From: HGM04593 sp045634305
GTDB taxonomy: Bacteria > Bacteroidota > Bacteroidia > Bacteroidales > Bacteroidaceae
Assembly (NCBI GenBank): GCA_045634305.1
Contig: JAZQZZ010000048.1
Location: forward strand, 62,001 to 126,000
DNA length: 64,000 nt
Direction: 5' to 3'
Shown here: one piece after another, positions 25,428-34,786 of the stretch
Position numbering within the stretch: position 1 is the stretch's first letter
How the letters are laid out: each line of letters begins with the position of its first letter
Program-made: the position numbers and the translations under genes
The notes under the pieces: model-generated
Seen by the model: the letters and a program-made list of their open reading frames with translations, nothing else
Told to the model about the DNA's origin: nothing
The model's database searches: none

Positions 25428-26759
25428 TTATAGTTTACATACCAGGTTCTTGAATTGGCGTCCTCTATCTTCGTAGCTCTTGAAAAGGTCGAAGCTTGCA
25501 CAGCATGGGCTCAACAGCACGGCTTCACCGCTTTTTGCCATGCGGTGTGCTTCCTGCACACACTCTTCAATGCTGTGTGTGTCTGCAATGGGCAATCCAT
25601 ACTCTTTGAAGAACTCCAGCAACTTGCTGTTGTCAGCCCCAAGGAATATGAGTCCTGTACATTTGCTCTTTACAAGTTCTGCAATCTCGCTGTAGTCGTT
25701 GCCCTTGTCTTTGCCACCCAGAATGAGTATGGTTTTCTTTTTCATGCTCTGCAAAGCATACCAGCAACTGTTCACGTTGGTAGCCTTTGAGTCATTGATG
25801 TACTCCACACCATCCACTGTTGCAACTTTCTCAAGTCTATGCTCCACACCGGCAAATGTGCTCAAAGCCTCGCGTATTGTCTCCTTGCGTATACCCGCAA
25901 CGTTGGCCGATATACCGGCTGCCATTGAGTTGTAGAGGTTGTGCTTGCCTGTGAGTGAAAGCTCCTCCAGCTCCATGTTGAACGGTGTGGGTTCTGTGAA
26001 TACGAGCTTCTCCTCGTGCGTATATGCTGCGCTTCCCTCCTGCAGTTTTTCGGCAAACGGATAAAGCTTTCCGTGGCTGTATTTGGGTAGCTCCTTCTTT
26101 ATTATAGGGTCATCATTCCAGTAGACAAAGGCATCGTCGGGCTGCTGGTTCTGCAGAATGCGCAGTTTTGCGTCAATGTAGTTCTGCATGTCGTACCCGT
26201 AGCGGTCGAGGTGGTCGGGGGTGATGTTCAGGAGCACCGCCACGTTCGCCCTGAACTCGTACATGTTGTCGAGTTGGAAACTGCTCAACTCCACAATATA
26301 GTAGTCCTTGTCGTCCTGAGCCACTTGCAGTGCGAGGCTGCTGCCTATGTTTCCTGCCAGTCCTACATTAAGTCCTGCTTCGCGAAAAATATGGTATATC
26401 AGCGATGTGGTGGTTGTCTTTCCGTTGCTACCGGTTATACACACCATTTTTGCTCTTGTATAGCGTCCCGCAAATTCAATCTCGGATATAATGGGTATGC
26501 CGGCATTCTTTATCTGTACCACCATTGGAGCCTCGTGGGGTATGCCGGGGCTCTTGATGACCTCGCCCGCATTCAATATGAGCTCTTTTGTATGCTTGCC
26601 CTCTTCCCAAGGTATGTCGTTTTCATCGAGCATCAGCTTGTACTTCTCGGCAATGGTACCGAAATCGGACAGAAACACATCGAATCCCAGTTTCTTGGCC
26701 AGAATTGCCGCTCCGCAGCCGCTCTCGCCACCACCCAATATAACTATTCTTTTTTCCAT
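25428..26759 (-). CDS. murD: UDP-N-acetylmuramoylalanine--D-glutamate ligase
   Basis: A 443-residue Mur ligase adding D-glutamate to UDP-MurNAc-L-Ala. It begins MEKRIVILGGGESGCGAAIL. The ATP loop is ITGSNGKTTTTSLIYHIF. Further motifs are ITPDHLDRYG, HRLEKV and NDSKATN. Two adjacent ATGs exist (26762 and 26759); the second is chosen. The start overlaps the mraY stop codon. ftsW follows 4 bases later. Confidence 0.96.
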   Translation of the reverse strand: MEKRIVILGGGESGCGAAILAKKLGFDVFLSDFGTIAEKYKLMLDENDIPWEEGKHTKELILNAGEVIKSPGIPHEAPMVVQIKNAGIPIISEIEFAGRYTRAKMVCITGSNGKTTTTSLIYHIFREAGLNVGLAGNIGSSLALQVAQDDKDYYIVELSSFQLDNMYEFRANVAVLLNITPDHLDRYGYDMQNYIDAKLRILQNQQPDDAFVYWNDDPIIKKELPKYSHGKLYPFAEKLQEGSAAYTHEEKLVFTEPTPFNMELEELSLTGKHNLYNSMAAGISANVAGIRKETIREALSTFAGVEHRLEKVATVDGVEYINDSKATNVNSCWYALQSMKKKTILILGGKDKGNDYSEIAELVKSKCTGLIFLGADNSKLLEFFKEYGLPIADTHSIEECVQEAHRMAKSGEAVLLSPCCASFDLFKSYEDRGRQFKNLVCKL

Positions 26760-28015
26760 CATCTAATCTTCAATGTCATAAGTGTAATTGCCGCCATGAC
26801 AATTGTCACAATCCAGAAACGCAATGTAATCTTTGCCTCATGCAATGGCCTTTCGGGACCTTTGAAAACATATCGGCACTCCTTGTCCAGTTTCTCCTCT
26901 TCCATGTTGTAGTGGTGATGGAGCGGTGCGCGGCGGAACAGTCTCTGCTTTACACCCTTTCTCTTTCCACACTTGAAATATGCCACCTGTGCCATTACCG
27001 ACAGGTTCTCGGCAACGAACACTCCGCACAACAGCACCAGAAGAATCTCCTTATGAATGAGAATGGCTATCACTGCTATTATGCCGCCTATCGTGAGACT
27101 GCCGGTGTCGCCCATGAACACTTGTGCCGGGAATGCATTGTACCAAAGGAAACCCACCAATGCTCCAATGAATGCAAATGTGAATATCACCACTTCCTCT
27201 CCACCGGGCAAGAACATTATGTTCAGGTATTCCGACCACACGATGTGGCTCGACGCATAGGCCAGTATAGCCAATGCAATTCCTATAATCGCTGCGTTGC
27301 CGGCAAGCATTCCGTCCATGCCGTCGTTAAGGTTGGCTCCGTTTGAAACTGCTGTTACGACAAAGATTGTTACAATGACGAACAGCGCCCAGCCGGCCTC
27401 CTCCTTGTAATCGCCACAGAACGACATTATCTCGCTGTAGTTTACATCGTGGTCCTTTACAAAAGGTATGGTGGTCTTGTTTGCCTTTGTGGCCTTTTCG
27501 CTGAGAACAACTGTTTTCACGCCATTGGTTTCAATGGTGGTGTTGTCGCGCATCACGGCCTGCGGACTGAAGCATAGGGTTAGTCCGATTACAAGGCCAA
27601 GCCCCACCTGTGCCAGAATCTTTACCTTGCCGGGAATACCGTCCTTGTTCTTCTTGAATGTCTTTATGTAGTCGTCGGCAAAACCGAGTATGCCCAACCA
27701 CACTGTTGAAATTATGAGCAACTGCATGTATACATTGCCCAAATTGCCGAAAAGCAAGCATGGTACGAGTATTGCAATTATTATGATGATTCCTCCCATT
27801 GTGGGAACGCCTGCCTTCAAGTTGTTCTTGTCATATTCGCGCAGTGTCTCGGTAATCTGCTTTTTCTTGAAGAATCTGATCAGGTAACTGCCGAACCATG
27901 CCGATACAAGAAGTGAAATGACAATCGCCAGCAATGCGCGGAACGATGTATAGTGCATCAGTCTTGCACCCGGCAAGCCCGATTCTTTAAAAAGGTCAAA
28001 TATATAGTAAAGCAT
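26759..28015 (-). CDS. mraY: phospho-N-acetylmuramoyl-pentapeptide transferase MraY
   Basis: A 418-residue polytopic membrane enzyme that links UDP-MurNAc-pentapeptide to undecaprenyl phosphate, giving lipid I. Conserved sites include PTMGGIIIIIA, DDYIKTFKKNKDGIPGKVKI, NDGMDGMLAGN and APLHHHYNME. It is longer than the ~360 residues of E. coli because of an insertion around residues 140-220 (CFSPQAVMRDNTTIE onward) that is common in Bacteroidota. It lies 6 bases downstream of murE. Confidence 0.96.
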   Translation of the reverse strand: MLYYIFDLFKESGLPGARLMHYTSFRALLAIVISLLVSAWFGSYLIRFFKKKQITETLREYDKNNLKAGVPTMGGIIIIIAILVPCLLFGNLGNVYMQLLIISTVWLGILGFADDYIKTFKKNKDGIPGKVKILAQVGLGLVIGLTLCFSPQAVMRDNTTIETNGVKTVVLSEKATKANKTTIPFVKDHDVNYSEIMSFCGDYKEEAGWALFVIVTIFVVTAVSNGANLNDGMDGMLAGNAAIIGIALAILAYASSHIVWSEYLNIMFLPGGEEVVIFTFAFIGALVGFLWYNAFPAQVFMGDTGSLTIGGIIAVIAILIHKEILLVLLCGVFVAENLSVMAQVAYFKCGKRKGVKQRLFRRAPLHHHYNMEEEKLDKECRYVFKGPERPLHEAKITLRFWIVTIVMAAITLMTLKIR

Positions 28016-28021
28016 ATCGTA

Positions 28022-29476
28022 TTATTGGTTGAAAATTTCGTTAATCACTTCCTTGTCGTCGAAATGGTGTCTTACACCCTGTATCTCCTGGTAGTTCTCG
28101 TGTCCCTTACCAGCAACCACAACGACATCTCCTTTTTGTGCCAAGGCACAAGCTGTTCTTATAGCCTCCCTGCGGTCAACTATTGATATGGTCTTTCTCT
28201 TCATCTCATCACTCAAACCGGCAAGCATGTCGTTTATGATATCCTGCGGCTCTTCGTTTCTCGGGTTGTCCGATGTCAGTATAACCCTGTCGCTCGCTTT
28301 TGCAGCCTCGGCAGCCATCAATGGACGCTTGCCTTTGTCGCGGTTACCTCCGGCACCCACGACGGTGATGATGTTGCCACGGCCGCGCAGCACGTCATTC
28401 ACGGTACTCAATACGTTCTTTATCGCATCGGGCGTGTGCGCATAGTCCACGATTGCCGAGAATCCTTCGGGCGAGTGAAGTGCCTCAAAACGACCCGAAA
28501 CCGGCTTGAGTGTACTCATTATGCGTAGCACCTCTTCGGCATCCTTGCCCAATTCTATTGCTGCACCATATATTGCAAGCAGGTTGCTTATGTTGAAGCG
28601 TCCGGTTAGCAGTGTGGCGAATTCGCGGTTGTTGAATTCAAGCAACATACCGTCGAGGTGTGTCTCCAACAGGCGCGCCCTGTAGTCGCATATTGTGCGT
28701 GTAGAGTAGTTCTTTATGTCGCCTCTGCAGTTCTGCACCATTACAGGTCCGTTCTTGTCGTCGAGGTTTGTTATGGCGAAAGCATGGCGTGGAAGATTGT
28801 CGAAGAAACTCTTCTTGGCCTTCAGATAGTTCTCCATGGTCTCGTGATAGTCCATGTGGTCACGTGTGAGGTTGGTGAATATTGCACCGGCAAATTCCAA
28901 TCCGCCTGTGCGTTCCTGTGCCAGGGCGTGCGAACTCACCTCCATGAATGCATATTCGCAACCAGCGTCAACCATCTGTGCAAGCATTCTGTTGAGCGAT
29001 ATTGCATCAGGGGTTGTATGTGTGGATGGATAGGGTGTGCCGTCAATGTAGTTGCATACTGTCGACAATAGTCCGCAGCGGTGTCCCATCTTGCGGAAAA
29101 GCTCGTATAGCAGTGTTGCAATTGTGGTTTTGCCATTAGTGCCTGTCACACCGACCAGTTTCAGTTTCTGCGATGGATTGCCGTAGAACGCAGTGGCAAG
29201 CTTGCCGGCAATGCTCTGCACATTCGGGAACGTTATATATGCAACGTTAGGCGAGAGCTTTTCGGGTGTTTTCTCGCATACTATTGCAACGGCACCTTTC
29301 TCTTCGGCAGCTGCAATGTATTGATGTCCATCGGTTTGCGTTCCCCTTACAGCGATGAATACATCGCCTTCCTGTACAAGTCGCGAATCGATGTTTATAC
29401 CCTTGATGTCCACTTCCTCTTTTGGAAGCACCATTCTGGTACATTGTGTCTCTCTTAGCAGTTCACTCAGTCTCAT
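28022..29476 (-). CDS. murE: UDP-MurNAc-L-Ala-D-Glu--meso-diaminopimelate ligase
   Basis: A 484-residue Mur ligase adding the third stem-peptide residue. The ATP loop is GVTGTNGKTTIATLLYELF. NLTRDHMDYH and VDYAHTPDAI are family motifs. LTSDNPRNEEP contains the DNPR motif that marks enzymes using meso-diaminopimelate rather than lysine, so the wall should be of the DAP type. It lies 31 bases after ftsI. Confidence 0.96.
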   Translation of the reverse strand: MRLSELLRETQCTRMVLPKEEVDIKGINIDSRLVQEGDVFIAVRGTQTDGHQYIAAAEEKGAVAIVCEKTPEKLSPNVAYITFPNVQSIAGKLATAFYGNPSQKLKLVGVTGTNGKTTIATLLYELFRKMGHRCGLLSTVCNYIDGTPYPSTHTTPDAISLNRMLAQMVDAGCEYAFMEVSSHALAQERTGGLEFAGAIFTNLTRDHMDYHETMENYLKAKKSFFDNLPRHAFAITNLDDKNGPVMVQNCRGDIKNYSTRTICDYRARLLETHLDGMLLEFNNREFATLLTGRFNISNLLAIYGAAIELGKDAEEVLRIMSTLKPVSGRFEALHSPEGFSAIVDYAHTPDAIKNVLSTVNDVLRGRGNIITVVGAGGNRDKGKRPLMAAEAAKASDRVILTSDNPRNEEPQDIINDMLAGLSDEMKRKTISIVDRREAIRTACALAQKGDVVVVAGKGHENYQEIQGVRHHFDDKEVINEIFNQ

Positions 29477-29507
29477 TACCTAATATATATTGTTTCTTGT
29501 TTCGAAT

Positions 29508-31820
29508 TTATGGTTCCAATACCAATCTCACGGTGTCGCCCTTGACGGCTCTTGCGCCGGCTGTGATGCTTTGGCGTTTCACAGTTCCGTATCCTGTTAT
29601 TCTTGCGCAGAGTCCGCATTTCTGCATCAGGTATATTGCTTCCTTTGCTCCCATACCTTCGACATTGGGCACCCTTTTTGTATCGATGTCCCTTGGCGTT
29701 ACCCTTATCCCATCCTTGGTGTACCTGACATCTCCCCATTTGCCGTCTTCCAATGAATGTAACAGGCTGTCGGGGGTGCCTATGCTTGAAAGGAGATACT
29801 CGGCTTCGCTTATGCTGCCTCGCTTGATCGAAGGCTTAGTGGCGTTCTTCTTGTCAACAGCATGCTCTATAGGACAGAACAATTTTTCGGCCATTATCTT
29901 TTCGGCAATCTCCTTGAAGACATGAGCCGATGTACTGCCACCTCCATAGCTGCTGTTTTTCTTTATCTGTTCCGGTCGTGGGTCAAGTTCGTAGTCATAC
30001 ATTATCTGCACAATGAGAGTATACTCGGGAGCATCGGCGGGGAAGAAACCGCAGAAACTCAGAAGTTTGTCCTTGTTGCCATCGGGGTGCGTCCTGCTTG
30101 CATACTGTTTTGCCGTACCGGTCTTTCCGGCAATCCTCATAAGGTCACTGTGTGCCCTGTTTCCGGTTCCGTCGCGTTTCCCTTTTTTCCATGGGTTGAC
30201 CTTGTCAATACTTATTCCGTTGACAACCGAGTCGAGCATTGCTGTTACTGTCCGGGCAACTTCTTTTGAAAAAAGCTGTTCGTTGAGCACCTCTGTCGGG
30301 TATTCTTCAATGATTTCCCCGTTGTCCAATACGGCCTTAACCAAGCGTGGCTTCATCTGCTTTCCGCCGTTGGCAATGGTGTTGTAGAACGAAACCATGT
30401 TTATGGCGGTCATTTCAACAGCATATCCCATAGACATTGAGTGCAGGCTATATCCGTCCCATTCCTTTGTACCGGGCTTCTTGATTTTTGGTGTCACCTC
30501 ATTTTCTATAAGGTTATAATTCTGCTCAAGACCGAATCTTACCAATGTGTTGGCGTACTCCTCGGGGCAGCTCTTGTATGCCTTCCTGATGAACTGCACA
30601 AGGCTTATGTTCGATGAGTACATCATCGCGTCGGTCATGCTGTATTTGCCTGTGCCGTTGTCGCGGTACATCTCGTCACTTATTCTGTGGCCGTCGAAAT
30701 TGTACTTCATGTCTTTATATGCAAACACTGAGTCCTTTGTCGTGAGTTTGCCGTCGGCAAGCATTGCGGTAATGGCAACAGTCTTGAATATTGAACCCGG
30801 TTCATAGCGCTCGCTCATCGCGTGGTTTTTCTGTGAATATTTCTCGCTGTTGCCGAAAACAATTATATTGCTGCCGATTGTATCGGTGTATTCTCCTTTT
30901 CTGTTACGTGACAGGTTTACCATAGCCTTGATGTCGCCGCTCTTTGTCTCCATGAGGATTGCCCAACCGCCGGCAAGTGCCTTGCTCTTGAGCTCTCTTT
31001 CAAGGGCGGTGTGGCAAATGTCCATCATGTGGGTATTGAGCGTTGTCTGCACATCGAGTCCATTGGTGGGCAACTTGTCCTCGCGCAATATGTATTTGCC
31101 CCTCATCTTGGCTTTAGTGCCGTGTCCGGGTTCTCCCTTGAGAAAATCATTGTACTTCTCCTCGATGCCGTTCACTTCTATCACTTTCTTGCCGTTAATC
31201 TCGGCATTCCTGACGATTCCGAACGTGCTGTTGCCGGTGTTGCCAAGAATGTTTTTGCGCTCAATGACCTCCTGAGTGTAACATCCGCTCAGAGTCTTAC
31301 CCTCCCTGATGATTGGCAACTCCTTGATTTTGCGGAATTGTGAATATGAGATACTTCCCTTGTAGGGCTGATATCCGCCCTTTTTCCTTCCGGTCTTCTT
31401 GCTTGGGGTCAATCCAATCCTGAAACGTTCCTCTAGCTCCTTGACACTTGTCCCAGGCAGGATATCGTTGAGACCGACGCACAGTGCATTGAGGTCTTTT
31501 GCCCAAATGGAGTCTCTTCTCGCATTGATTTTTTTCGCTTCTTCCGGCTTGTCCTTGTTGATGTATTCAAAATCGAACAGCATCCTGTATCTTGGCAGGG
31601 TGCTGACCATGAGACCTCCGTCGTCGGAGAGTATGTTGCCTCGATGCGCCTCAATGGGCACATTGTGCTTTATATTTTTCTCCTTTATCTTGTTCCAGTC
31701 GTCACGCTCGATGAACATTATTATGGCAGCCTTGCCGATAATAATGATGCCTATGGTGGTGAAAAGGAATATCACCAGGAGGTTGAAACGTAGAACAGAA
31801 TTGTCGCGGAACTTGAACAT
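29508..31820 (-). CDS. ftsI: division transpeptidase PBP with a C-terminal PASTA domain (FtsI/PBP3-like)
   Basis: A 770-residue class B penicillin-binding protein that cross-links septal peptidoglycan. It has one N-terminal membrane helix (LLVIFLFTTIGIIIIGKAAI), a dimerisation domain with EAHRGNILSDDGG, and a transpeptidase domain with SIFK near residue 340, SSN near 398 and KTGTAKQ near 563. From about residue 705 one PASTA-like module follows (VPNVEGMGAKEAIYLMQKCG, ending VRLVLEP). It is much longer than E. coli FtsI (588 residues), as is usual in this phylum. It sits between ftsL and murE and should partner FtsW. Confidence 0.95.
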   Translation of the reverse strand: MFKFRDNSVLRFNLLVIFLFTTIGIIIIGKAAIIMFIERDDWNKIKEKNIKHNVPIEAHRGNILSDDGGLMVSTLPRYRMLFDFEYINKDKPEEAKKINARRDSIWAKDLNALCVGLNDILPGTSVKELEERFRIGLTPSKKTGRKKGGYQPYKGSISYSQFRKIKELPIIREGKTLSGCYTQEVIERKNILGNTGNSTFGIVRNAEINGKKVIEVNGIEEKYNDFLKGEPGHGTKAKMRGKYILREDKLPTNGLDVQTTLNTHMMDICHTALERELKSKALAGGWAILMETKSGDIKAMVNLSRNRKGEYTDTIGSNIIVFGNSEKYSQKNHAMSERYEPGSIFKTVAITAMLADGKLTTKDSVFAYKDMKYNFDGHRISDEMYRDNGTGKYSMTDAMMYSSNISLVQFIRKAYKSCPEEYANTLVRFGLEQNYNLIENEVTPKIKKPGTKEWDGYSLHSMSMGYAVEMTAINMVSFYNTIANGGKQMKPRLVKAVLDNGEIIEEYPTEVLNEQLFSKEVARTVTAMLDSVVNGISIDKVNPWKKGKRDGTGNRAHSDLMRIAGKTGTAKQYASRTHPDGNKDKLLSFCGFFPADAPEYTLIVQIMYDYELDPRPEQIKKNSSYGGGSTSAHVFKEIAEKIMAEKLFCPIEHAVDKKNATKPSIKRGSISEAEYLLSSIGTPDSLLHSLEDGKWGDVRYTKDGIRVTPRDIDTKRVPNVEGMGAKEAIYLMQKCGLCARITGYGTVKRQSITAGARAVKGDTVRLVLEP

Positions 31821-31837
31821 CTTTTTTTTATGGGTGT

Positions 31838-32170
31838 TTATTTGTTTATCAGATAAGGACCTGTGTGTTTGGGTGAGAAGTCGCTTCCTTTTTCGGCCAG
31901 CAGCTTTTCAATTTCTGTCAACCTGCATTGGTATGCGAATTCGCTTTTTATTGTCAGCAGATTATTTCTTATTTCGGTTTTTCTTTTATTCAGTTTGTGT
32001 ATTTTGAGTACCTCTTGCTCGTATTGGTAGCGGTTGCTTACATAGAGGAAACAGTACACGACAATCAGTCCCATGAGCATTGCATTCTTTGTGAAAATTG
32101 TAAAAATGCCTCCGCCCATCAGTGTTTCGAAAAACCCTTTCTTGCGTTTCTTTTTCTTTTCGTTATTCAT
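31838..32170 (-). CDS. ftsL: FtsL-like septum protein
   Basis: A 110-residue bitopic protein. ATG at 32170 is preferred to the TTG just before it. A very basic start (NNEKKKKRKKGFF) precedes one membrane helix (AMLMGLIVVYCFLYVSN, about residues 29-46). A coiled-coil-like periplasmic part follows (YEQEVLKIHKLNKRKTEIRN). Sequence conservation is low, and the call rests on size, topology and position between rsmH and ftsI. The start overlaps the rsmH stop codon by one base. Confidence 0.82.
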   Translation of the reverse strand: MNNEKKKKRKKGFFETLMGGGIFTIFTKNAMLMGLIVVYCFLYVSNRYQYEQEVLKIHKLNKRKTEIRNNLLTIKSEFAYQCRLTEIEKLLAEKGSDFSPKHTGPYLINK

Positions 32171-33084
32171 CAATCCATCTCCTTTTTAATGGCGATTCTT
32201 AGCTTTGCACTGCGTGAGCGCGGGTTGCGCTCCATCTCCTCGTCTGTCGGAGCAATCACCTTCTTCATGTCAAAAGGCGATGTGGTGTTGCCAAAGAAGT
32301 CCTTTTCTATCTTACCCTCAAAGTTCCCGCTCTTCATGAAGTTCTTTACAATGCGGTCTTCAATAGAGTGATAAGTGATTACCACCAGGCGTCCACCGGG
32401 TTTCAACAGGTCCTTGGCTCCAATGAGCATCTCCTGCAATGCCTCAATCTCCTTGTTAATCTCAATGCGAAGAGCCTGGAATACTTTTGCCATCTCTTTC
32501 TTCTCGCGCTGTGGCGGGCAGAAAGGTTTTGCAATTTCAATAAGTTCGTTTACCCGTCTTATTGGCTTTTCGCTTCTTGTCTTTACAATCTTTGCGGCCA
32601 GTTTGCGTGCGCAGTTCAACTCGCCGTAGAATTTGAATATCCTTGCCAACTCCTCTTCGGTGGCATTGTTCAGCAGGTCGGCGGCTGTTTCACCTCCGCG
32701 CTTGTTCATGCGCATGTCCAGGTCGGCGTCAAAACGGAACGAGAAACCACGTGTCTCGTCGTCGAAATGGTGTCCCGACACTCCCAGGTCGGCTAATATG
32801 GCATCAACCTTTGTCGCGTTGTGGTAGCGCATGAAGTTGTATATGAACCTGAAGTTGCCGCGCACGAAGGTAAAGCGTTTGTCGTCGGGGGCGTTCTGCT
32901 CGGCGTCGGCATCCTGGTCGAAACTGTAAAGATGTCCTTTGGCGCCAAGGCGTGAAAGAATCTCGCGCGAGTGCCCGCCGCCACCGAATGTCACATCGAT
33001 ACAGGTGCTGTTTGCGGTAATCTCCATTCCGTCCACGCTCTCCTTTAGCAGTACGGGGGTGTGGTATACTTCGGGGTTATTCAT
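32170..33084 (-). CDS. rsmH: 16S rRNA (cytosine-1402-N4)-methyltransferase RsmH
   Basis: A 304-residue SAM-dependent enzyme that methylates C1402 in the 16S decoding centre. It starts YHTPVLLKESVDGM, with the SAM site DVTFGGGGHSREIL. It also has LADLGVSGHHFDDETRGFSF, MRMNKRGGETAADLLN and VITYHSIEDRIVKNFM. It overlaps the end of mraZ by 8 bases and precedes ftsL, the standard dcw order. Confidence 0.96.
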   Translation of the reverse strand: MNNPEVYHTPVLLKESVDGMEITANSTCIDVTFGGGGHSREILSRLGAKGHLYSFDQDADAEQNAPDDKRFTFVRGNFRFIYNFMRYHNATKVDAILADLGVSGHHFDDETRGFSFRFDADLDMRMNKRGGETAADLLNNATEEELARIFKFYGELNCARKLAAKIVKTRSEKPIRRVNELIEIAKPFCPPQREKKEMAKVFQALRIEINKEIEALQEMLIGAKDLLKPGGRLVVITYHSIEDRIVKNFMKSGNFEGKIEKDFFGNTTSPFDMKKVIAPTDEEMERNPRSRSAKLRIAIKKEMD

Positions 33085-33541
33085 TGTGGCCTCCTTTCTC
33101 TGCTGTCATAATTTTTTCAAGTTCACGACCAAAATCGGCCGGATCCATGAATGGTTTGTCCAATTTCTCTTTCGCCCAAATCTCGATTGTGTCGTCCATG
33201 CCTATGAAACGTACCTCCTGGGCTATTCCGGCCATTGCCATGTAGCGTTTTGGCAACAGGATACGGCCATTGCTGTCAATGGTCAGTTCCTCCACGTCGG
33301 CAACGAACTGGCGGAATATCATCTGGTGTGCAGCGTTCCAGCGGTCGAGACGGCTGCGTAGCAGGTCGAGCTGTTCATTCCAGCTCTTTTCGGGGTAGAG
33401 TACAAGGCAGTCCTGGTATACATCCTTGCGCAGCATCACCTTCCCGCATCCCGTTTCCTGTAGAACGCGGCGGAAGCATGCGGGCAGGAAAACCCTGCCT
33501 TTGCTGTCGCTTTTAGCCTCTATGTTACCAATGAAACGCAT
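33077..33541 (-). CDS. mraZ: transcriptional regulator MraZ
   Basis: A 154-residue protein with two AbrB/SpoVT-like half-domains. They are marked by SDSKGRVFLP at residues 11-20 and DSNGRILLP at 89-97. MraZ forms a ring and, in E. coli, represses its own dcw operon by binding TGGG direct repeats. Here it is the first gene of a minus-strand cluster reaching ftsZ, and matching TGGGG repeats lie 45-60 bases upstream in its promoter. Confidence 0.95.
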   Translation of the reverse strand: MRFIGNIEAKSDSKGRVFLPACFRRVLQETGCGKVMLRKDVYQDCLVLYPEKSWNEQLDLLRSRLDRWNAAHQMIFRQFVADVEELTIDSNGRILLPKRYMAMAGIAQEVRFIGMDDTIEIWAKEKLDKPFMDPADFGRELEKIMTAEKGGHNE

Positions 33542-33570
33542 ACTTTAAACCGAAAATAGAATATTCGTTT

Positions 33571-33603
33571 CAAAATTACACAATTCCCCACAATTCCCCA
33601 CAA
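33571..33603 (-). promoter_or_regulatory. mraZ/dcw promoter with MraZ operator boxes
   Basis: On the minus strand TTG (33603-33601) and TAATTTTG (33578-33571) form a Bacteroidota promoter with a slightly long 22-base spacer. Two perfect TGGGG boxes lie within the spacer, at 33600-33596 and 33590-33586, exactly 10 bases apart. A degenerate third position is at 33580-33576. This matches the 10-base period of known MraZ boxes. Confidence 0.65.
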
Positions 33604-33762
33604 TTTTCAAAAGAAAAATAAAAGAAAGTTTTCAACAACCTGTTGAGAACGTTTGTCTTCTTGTTTGAAAGTGCCTATCTGGTTGATGTATAGTCTGTTA
33701 ATTTTCTTCTTTGTGTAAATGGTCTGTCGTGGGGGGAGCTCGTGTTTTTTATGCCACTATAG

Positions 33763-33793
33763 TTGCAATCAACATTCTAAAGAACTATTTTTG
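33763..33793 (+). promoter_or_regulatory. promoter of the M28 peptidase gene
   Basis: TTG at 33763-33765 and TATTTTTG at 33786-33793 are spaced by 20 bases. The start codon is 24 bases after the -7 box. The region between this promoter and mraZ (about 33610-33760) shows no other structure that I can name. Confidence 0.65.
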
Positions 33794-33816
33794 CGGACAA
33801 AAACAGGATTTTTACT

Positions 33817-34734
33817 ATGTCAAGATTTACAGCTGCATTTACAGCATTACTGTTCATCCCTTTAGCGCTCTTCTCTCAAAAACATATTGAGCGCGGGTAC
33901 CGTACAATTCTATCAGCCGACGCGCGGATTTTTGTAGAAATGCTTGCATCCGATTCCCTGCAAGGGCGCAATGCCGGCGAAGAGGGAGGCCGCAAGGCTG
34001 CCACGTATATTGTCTCTTTGCTAAAGGAGTGGGGAGTCAAGCCACTTGACAAAGATGGTTATCGGCAGCCTTTCGTTGTCAAGGATTGTGAAATGAACAA
34101 TTTGCTAGCCGTTATACCCGGGAAATGTGATGAATATGTTGTTGTGGGTGCCCACTATGATCATGTTGGTATTGGCATGGCGATTGATGGCGACAGTTGT
34201 TACAATGGAGCCGATGACAATGCCTCGGGTGTGTCGGCCGTGTTACAGATAGCACGTGCTGTGAAAAAGATGCGCAAGACTCCCGAGCGAGGCATAATAT
34301 TCGCTTTTTGGGACGGTGAGGAGAAGGGACTGCTCGGTTCGCATCATTTTGTCGAGAATTGTGCCTTTTTATCGCATATTTCGGCCTATATGAACTTTGA
34401 TATGATAGGACGTGGCCCGCTTGACAACCCCAAGCATCTGACTTATTTCTACACCGCCTCACACCCGCTGTTCGGGGAATGGCTCAAAGAGGATATGGCG
34501 GTACATGACTTTTCGTTTGTCCCCGATTATCGCGCGTGGGATAACCCCACAGGCGGCAGTGACAATGCGTGGTTTGCCAAGAACGGAATTCCCATAGTGT
34601 GGTACCACACCGAGGGGCATCCCGACTATCATCGCCCGTCGGATACTGCCGACAAGATTGATTATGAAAAGGTGACAGACATCACCCGTGCCGCTTTTCT
34701 GTGTATCTGGCGGCTTGCTAATGAGAAGTATTGA
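33817..34734 (+). CDS. secreted M28-family zinc aminopeptidase or glutaminyl cyclase-like protein
   Basis: A 305-residue protein with an N-terminal signal peptide (FTAAFTALLFIPLALFS). The M28 zinc ligands are visible: VVGAHYDHVG (His), GADDNASGVSAV (bridging Asp), WDGEEKGLLGSHHF (Glu pair), FDMIGR (Asp) and HPDYHRPSDTADKIDY (His). It should cleave amino acids from peptide N-termini in the periplasm or outside the cell. Glutaminyl cyclases share this fold, so the reaction is not certain. It stands alone, between its own promoter and terminator. Confidence 0.9.
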   Translation: MSRFTAAFTALLFIPLALFSQKHIERGYRTILSADARIFVEMLASDSLQGRNAGEEGGRKAATYIVSLLKEWGVKPLDKDGYRQPFVVKDCEMNNLLAVIPGKCDEYVVVGAHYDHVGIGMAIDGDSCYNGADDNASGVSAVLQIARAVKKMRKTPERGIIFAFWDGEEKGLLGSHHFVENCAFLSHISAYMNFDMIGRGPLDNPKHLTYFYTASHPLFGEWLKEDMAVHDFSFVPDYRAWDNPTGGSDNAWFAKNGIPIVWYHTEGHPDYHRPSDTADKIDYEKVTDITRAAFLCIWRLANEKY

Positions 34735-34738
34735 CACG

Positions 34739-34770
34739 AAAAAAAGGAGTTGCATTGCAACTCCTTTTTT
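34739..34770. terminator. bidirectional terminator between the M28 peptidase gene and nhaA
   Basis: AAAAAGGAGTTGCA and TGCAACTCCTTTTT form a near-perfect hairpin with A and T runs on both sides. It serves the plus-strand peptidase gene and the minus-strand nhaA, whose stop codon is 17 bases away. Confidence 0.88.
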
Positions 34771-34786
34771 AGTATATTGTTTTTAT

